Below are positions 18,766 to 20,656 of a stretch of 20,656 nt of DNA, piece by piece (position 1 is the first letter of the stretch; each line of letters begins with the position of its first letter). The DNA lies in the IMG/VR virus record IMGVR_UViG_3300021405_000052, positions 1-20,656 of that record; one strand, 5' to 3'. Origin of the DNA: a virus. Position numbers and translations under genes: made by a program. The notes beneath the pieces were generated by a model, which saw nothing but the letters and a program-made list of their open reading frames with translations, did not search any database and was not told where the DNA came from.

Positions 18766-18847
18766 TGGCCCACACGACAGGAGTCGAACCTGCATCTTAC
18801 CTCCAGTTAGCTTTGGCTCCGTTCGTAGCGGAGGGGCGTACATGTGG
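18766..18847 (-). tRNA. tRNA-Arg (anticodon ACG), D-arm missing, long variable region
   Basis: The acceptor CCACATG/CGTGTGG pairs fully (one G-U), with G73 and encoded CCA. The anticodon stem CTCCG/CGGAG with loop CTACGAA gives ACG. The T-arm is GCAGG/CCTGT with TTCGACT. Between acceptor and anticodon stems only 7 nt (TACGCCC) are found, so no D-arm can form. The variable region is 23 nt and contains AGCTAACTGGAGG, which looks a little like a D-arm. Total length with CCA is 82 nt. An AATAAATA motif ends 9 nt upstream. It may be a true unusual tRNA or a decayed one. Confidence 0.72.
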
Positions 18848-18856
18848 ATGCTTGGT

Positions 18857-18864
18857 TATTTATT
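18857..18864 (-). promoter_or_regulatory. AATAAATA late-type promoter before tRNA-Arg
   Basis: The motif ends 9 nt before tRNA-Arg and begins 4 nt after the stop codon of the 28-residue gene. Confidence 0.55.
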
Positions 18865-18868
18865 GTTC

Positions 18869-18955
18869 TTAGATAATAGGCCAGCGAGGGCGAATAGGGT
18901 CACCAGAAGGCTTATTCAGCAAACGATGAGGCTCTGGCGGAAATGAAGGCTTCAT
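18869..18955 (-). CDS. Small Pro/Arg-rich peptide, 28 aa
   Basis: GAGGG lies about 8 nt before the ATG at 18955. The peptide reads MKPSFPPEPHRLLNKPSGDP and ends IRPRWPII. It lies directly downstream of the 52-residue gene, and its start is inside the second unit of a 38-bp duplicated segment. The composition (7 Pro, 4 basic) does not suggest a fold. Position and ribosome-binding site favour translation, but this is uncertain. Confidence 0.45.
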   Translation of the reverse strand: MKPSFPPEPHRLLNKPSGDPIRPRWPII

Positions 18956-19002
18956 ACGCCAACCCTCTCAAGCAAAACGATGTTCGGCTTCATACGCCAA
19001 CC
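18948..19002. repeat. 17-bp direct repeat, 38-bp offset, spanning two gene junctions
   Basis: An identical 17-mer (ggcttcatacgccaacc on the plus strand) occurs at 18948-18964 and 18986-19002. The surrounding 38-bp units are related beyond the identical part: the translated flanks IVLGEKVGV and IVLLERVGV match in different frames. This looks like a tandem duplication of the end of the 52-residue gene. Confidence 0.8.
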
Positions 19003-19148
19003 TTTTCACCAAGGACAATAGTTGGTCTGTACATACGTGAAATCTTTCCACAAGGCTTGATCGGACCACCACATGGCTTCGACCAGAACTTGTCCAGAAG
19101 AACCTCTTCGATTGGCTTCGCCCAAACTACTTGCTCTCCACCTGACAT
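18990..19148 (-). CDS. Small hypothetical protein, 52 aa
   Basis: GGAGAGAG lies just before the ATG at 19148. The protein reads MSGGEQVVWAKPIEEVLLDK, then FWSKPCGGPIKPCGKISRMY and ends IVLGEKVGV. Two PCG turns could bind metal together, but two cysteines are not enough for a firm claim. It lies between tRNA-Leu(UAG) and the 28-residue gene, and its stop codon falls in the duplicated segment. Confidence 0.65.
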   Translation of the reverse strand: MSGGEQVVWAKPIEEVLLDKFWSKPCGGPIKPCGKISRMYRPTIVLGEKVGV

Positions 19149-19164
19149 GGCTCTCTCCTAAAAA

Positions 19165-19249
19165 TGGTGCCCATGGTAGGACTTGAACCTACACGCCTTT
19201 CGGCATTGGTTTCTAAGACCAACGCGTCTGCCAATTCCACCACACGGGC
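19165..19249 (-). tRNA. tRNA-Leu (anticodon UAG)
   Basis: The acceptor is GCCCGTG/CATGGGC (one G-U), with A73 and encoded CCA. The anticodon stem TTGGT/ACCAA with loop CTTAGAA gives TAG. The class II variable arm is TGCCGAAAGGCGT, and the T-arm is GTAGG/CCTAC with TTCAAGT. It reads CUA and probably other CUN codons. CCA is followed by a T-run. AATAAATA ends 13 nt upstream. Confidence 0.96.
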
Positions 19250-19262
19250 GATGAACTCTGTT

Positions 19263-19270
19263 TATTTATT
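19263..19270 (-). promoter_or_regulatory. AATAAATA late-type promoter before tRNA-Leu(UAG)
   Basis: The motif ends 13 nt before the tRNA and includes the TAA stop of the 51-residue membrane-protein gene (TAATAAATA). Confidence 0.6.
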
Positions 19271-19424
19271 AGTGAGCCGACAGCAAGGCTGCGGCAACAA
19301 TAAACACAATACCAAATAAAAATGGCGAAAGTGTGGTGATCCAACACCAAGTTCGCTCGGGACACTTTGGTCCGTCTTTGTCGCCTAACGCGTACCAATG
19401 ACCGTCTGGTGCTTGATATGGCAT
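19269..19424 (-). CDS. Small membrane protein, 51 aa
   Basis: GAGG lies 5 nt before the ATG at 19424, just after the T-run that follows tRNA-Thr. The protein starts MPYQAPDGHWYALGDKDGPK with CPERTWCW, then has one transmembrane helix (LSPFLFGIVFIVAAALLSAH) at the C-terminus. This suggests a polar N-terminal domain anchored by a C-terminal helix. Two cysteines lie near the membrane. Its stop codon is part of the late-type promoter of tRNA-Leu(UAG). Confidence 0.68.
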   Translation of the reverse strand: MPYQAPDGHWYALGDKDGPKCPERTWCWITTLSPFLFGIVFIVAAALLSAH

Positions 19425-19443
19425 CACAACCTCATAAAAAAAA

Positions 19444-19518
19444 TGGTGCCCCCCCAAGGACTTGAACCCTGCTCTGCTGTTTACAGGACAGCTACGTCGC
19501 CATCTACGTTTGAGGGGC
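19444..19518 (-). tRNA. tRNA-Thr (anticodon UGU) with C33
   Basis: The acceptor GCCCCTC/GGGGGGC pairs fully with one G-U, with A73 and encoded CCA. The D-stem is ACGT/ACGT with loop AGATGGCG. The anticodon stem GCTGT/ACAGC has loop CCTGTAA, giving TGT. The variable region is 4 nt, and the T-arm CAGGG/CCTTG has TTCAAGT. The base 5' of the anticodon is C instead of the nearly universal U33. CCA is followed directly by eight T. AATAAATA ends 12 nt upstream. Confidence 0.88.
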
Positions 19519-19530
19519 GTGATAGCGAAT

Positions 19531-19538
19531 TATTTATT
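19531..19538 (-). promoter_or_regulatory. AATAAATA late-type promoter before tRNA-Thr
   Basis: The motif ends 12 nt before tRNA-Thr and begins 3 nt after the closing helix of the structured RNA at 19542-19716. Confidence 0.6.
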
Positions 19539-19541
19539 GCG

Positions 19542-19716
19542 GACTTTGTGAGAGACCCACGTAATGCTCGTGGAATGTTCGAAGGCGTTCGCTAGTCGGG
19601 GTAGTTGAAGCTTACCATGGAACTTCAGCGTTTTTAACTCACCGCTAGGTACTATCTTCTCAAGCCGCCCTTATCAGCGGTGCGTCTCTTAACTTTCGCC
19701 AGTCTCTCACAAAGTC
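19542..19716 (-). ncRNA. Structured RNA closed by a 15-bp helix, unknown family
   Basis: The ends 19542-19556 and 19702-19716 are perfectly complementary over 15 bp. Inside are three hairpins: 19640-19646/19676-19682 (7 bp), 19606-19613/19621-19627 (7 bp with one bulge around CCATGG) and 19557-19561/19569-19573 (5 bp). This gives a four-way-junction-like plan of about 175 nt with no convincing gene. It starts 8 nt after the CCA end of tRNA-Leu(CAA), so the two are probably cut from one transcript. It does not resemble tmRNA, RNase P RNA, 6S RNA or a hammerhead core. Confidence 0.72.
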
Positions 19717-19724
19717 TACAATTC

Positions 19725-19811
19725 TGGTGCCCATGATAGGACTCGAACCTACACGCCCTTGCGGGCAGAGCATTTTGAGTGCTCCGCGTCTACCAATTCC
19801 GCCACAAGGGC
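19725..19811 (-). tRNA. tRNA-Leu (anticodon CAA)
   Basis: The acceptor is GCCCTTG/CATGGGC with one T-T mismatch, A73 and encoded CCA. The anticodon stem GAGCA/TGCTC with loop CTCAAAA gives CAA. The class II variable arm is TGCCCGCAAGGGCGT-like, and the T-arm is GTAGG/CCTAT with TTCGAGT. It reads UUG. The first base directly follows a structured RNA, so it needs processing from a longer transcript. Confidence 0.95.
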
Positions 19812-19971
19812 ATGGACGAAGGATGGAGCATAGAGGCGTACTCTATGGTTTTGAAGCCCCCTCTCCTTACGGCAAGAGAACATCCACCCATATTAGCTGC
19901 GGGGGTAGGCACTGCCCCTACCATTAACGGCACAAAAAGCCGCTGTCCTATACTTACGACGACCCGCAAAA
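19812..19971 (-). ncRNA. Structured leader RNA ahead of tRNA-Leu(CAA), unknown family
   Basis: About 160 nt lie between an AATAAATA promoter and tRNA-Leu(CAA), with no gene. In transcript order there is a 6-bp helix 19963-19968/19898-19903, enclosing hairpins 19939-19942/19928-19931 and 19917-19922/19904-19909 (6 bp). A 5-bp helix 19881-19885/19821-19825 follows, enclosing a short stem near 19861-19878 and a perfect 7-bp hairpin 19841-19847/19829-19835 with a 5-nt loop. Two helical domains follow each other. The first begins at about the expected transcription start. Confidence 0.62.
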
Positions 19972-19976
19972 AAGAT

Positions 19977-19984
19977 TATTTATT
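19977..19984 (-). promoter_or_regulatory. AATAAATA late-type promoter before the structured leader
   Basis: The motif lies 9 nt before the first helix (19968) of the structured RNA that leads into tRNA-Leu(CAA). TAATAAATA is present in full, but here the TAA is not the stop of the upstream gene. Confidence 0.6.
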
Positions 19985-20008
19985 ACGCGACTTTAGCCCT
20001 TGTGGGGC

Positions 20009-20239
20009 TCAAACCGCTTCAGGAACAATCTCGGGCACTTCACGAGACTTGAACCAGTTCCAGGCGTCGTTCCACATGGCCTTCTTAGCCACGATGTTAC
20101 GACCGACACAGATCGCCCAAATCTTCTTCTTGTTTTCATCAAGGCAGAAGATATGACCCATCTTCACGCCATCTCGCTTGATGACGTAATAATTGTCGAA
20201 GTGACCATCGACGTTCAGTTCGTATGTCAACTTAGCCAT
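20009..20239 (-). CDS. Hypothetical protein, 76 aa
   Basis: AGGAGG lies 5 nt before the ATG at 20239. The protein begins MAKLTYELNVDGHFDNYYVI, continues KRDGVKMGHIFCLDENKKKI and WAICVGRNIVAKKAMWNDAW, and ends in a Val/Pro-rich tail. The alternating strands followed by a helix suggest a small alpha/beta domain. It sits alone between the weak promoter at 20264-20292 and the late-type promoter at 19977-19984. Function unknown. Confidence 0.78.
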   Translation of the reverse strand: MAKLTYELNVDGHFDNYYVIKRDGVKMGHIFCLDENKKKIWAICVGRNIVAKKAMWNDAWNWFKSREVPEIVPEAV

Positions 20240-20263
20240 GTCGGCCTCCTGATTTATGAGACC

Positions 20264-20292
20264 ACCCTACACCAAGCTGAAACTAATGTCAA
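20264..20292 (-). promoter_or_regulatory. Possible sigma70-type promoter, weak -10
   Basis: TTGACA (20287-20292) is perfect, but the element 17 bp downstream is TAGGGT (20264-20269). The TGA within TTGACA is the stop codon of the 47-residue gene, as in the promoter at 5338-5366. Confidence 0.35.
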
Positions 20293-20432
20293 CGCCTATT
20301 TTGAAAATATTTCAGTCGTCCCGTAACGTCTTGAAAAGCTTCACTGACTGAAACCCTCGGGCGGGGAGCAGTCTTACGGAGGGTCTTGGCTGCACCGCGA
20401 CGAGCACCGCGATATGTGTTCTTGTCACGCAT
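20289..20432 (-). CDS. Small Arg-rich basic protein, 47 aa
   Basis: The ATG at 20432 overlaps the upstream stop by 8 nt (ATGCGTGA), with GAGAGAGA in front. The protein reads MRDKNTYRGARRGAAKTLRK, then TAPRPRVSVSEAFQDVTGRL and KYFQNRR. The high Arg/Lys content suggests nucleic-acid binding, by inference only. Its stop codon is inside the following TTGACA. Confidence 0.62.
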   Translation of the reverse strand: MRDKNTYRGARRGAAKTLRKTAPRPRVSVSEAFQDVTGRLKYFQNRR

Positions 20433-20613
20433 TATCTCTCTCCTTCGTCAAACATAGAACGACTTCGGCCAGTTGGGCAACCTTGTGCCATGGGCCGTAG
20501 CCAACGTCAGCTTGAATAGCCCAATCGAGCCAATCGGGATGAAGCATTTTGGAGAAGGTTTGAAGTTCCTCGTCCAACCGTGCCATCAATTTGTTTTCCT
20601 GTCGTCTAGTCAA
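20425..20613 (-). CDS. Hypothetical protein, 62 aa, TTG start likely
   Basis: The TTG at 20611-20613 has AGGAG 7 nt upstream. An in-frame ATG at 20586 has a poorer site and would give 53 residues. The protein begins MTRRQENKLMARLDEELQTF, then SKMLHPDWLDWAIQADVGYG and ends in a helix (KVAQLAEVVLCLTKERDNA). It is probably all-helical. No family is recognised. Confidence 0.68.
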   Translation of the reverse strand: MTRRQENKLMARLDEELQTFSKMLHPDWLDWAIQADVGYGPWHKVAQLAEVVLCLTKERDNA

Positions 20614-20656
20614 GGCTCAACTCCTGATCATGATGGGCACCGAGATAGGCGTTCAT
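20606..20656 (-). CDS. C-terminal end of a gene extending past the window
   Basis: An open frame enters from the right edge and ends at the TAG at 20606-20608, overlapping the next gene start by 8 nt. The visible residues are NAYLGAHHDQELSLD. The window's last codon is ATG, so this could be a complete tiny frame, but it is more likely the end of a longer gene. Nothing about function can be said. Confidence 0.4.
   Translation of the reverse strand: MNAYLGAHHDQELSLD

Noticed and set aside
18948-19002. The 17-bp repeat as a CRISPR array or attachment site
   Set aside because: There are only two copies, the spacing is too short for spacers, and the repeat codes in overlapping frames; a local tandem duplication explains it.
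19670-19685. Hammerhead-like CTGATAA in the 175-nt RNA
   Set aside because: The hammerhead core needs CTGANGA with a paired GAAA; the G is replaced by A and the rest of the core is absent.

Overview
The window looks like part of a large T4-like (myovirus) phage genome. It carries a family-B DNA polymerase of the T4 gp43 type, a UvsX/RecA-type recombinase, a T4 RNase H-type 5' nuclease, a phage peptide deformylase, a deoxycytidylate-deaminase-type enzyme and an HD phosphohydrolase. It also has many small unknown genes and eight tRNA genes. Every gene I can support lies on the minus strand, so transcription runs from high to low coordinates. Two features point to an alphaproteobacterial host: a GapR/DUF2312 protein, a family typical of that class, and a tRNA-His with A73 and no G-1, a known peculiarity of many alphaproteobacteria. 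I cannot name the phage.

Layout from the left: 1-1968 is a run of overlapping small genes around the RNase H homologue. 1952-5316 is a sugar-activation block: a heptose-7-phosphate-type GHMP kinase, a glycosyltransferase, a TagD/HldE-type nucleotidyltransferase, a 50-residue membrane protein and a polynucleotide-kinase-like P-loop protein. 5363-7176 holds small genes, tRNA-Gln, tRNA-Asn and a deaminase. 7177-9840 holds GapR, UvsX and a membrane/coiled-coil protein. 9842-12479 holds zinc-binding and unknown proteins, an HD hydrolase and a tandem pair of paralogues. 12504-16938 holds tRNA-Tyr, DNA polymerase (with hairpins in its leader), peptide deformylase and unknowns. 16939-17352 is a gene-free, highly structured stretch behind a strong promoter. 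17353-18508 is small genes. 18586-19984 is a tRNA and non-coding RNA cluster mixed with very small genes. 19985-20656 is more small genes.

Two promoter classes can be read directly. The first is TTGACA - 17 bp - TATAAT-like, at about 2968, 5352, 9082, 12826, 15940, 17335 and 18556, with a weaker one near 20278. All have exactly 17-bp spacing and several lie inside the 3' ends of upstream genes. The second is AATAAATA, close to the T4 late motif TATAAATA. It sits 9-16 nt upstream of tRNA-Gln, -Asn, -Arg, -Leu(UAG) and -Thr, and just ahead of a structured RNA that leads into tRNA-Leu(CAA). In three cases the TAA stop codon of the preceding gene forms part of this motif.

The most unusual content is RNA. 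There are three structured non-coding segments: 16960-17314, 19542-19716 (closed by a perfect 15-bp helix) and 19812-19971. Several tRNAs are irregular. Gln and Asn have 18-nt variable regions, Arg appears to lack a D-arm but has a 23-nt variable region, Thr has C33, and Tyr and His have altered elbow loops. Most protein genes overlap their neighbours by 4-17 nt, so the operons are probably translationally coupled. All functional assignments come from motifs seen by eye; no database search was run.
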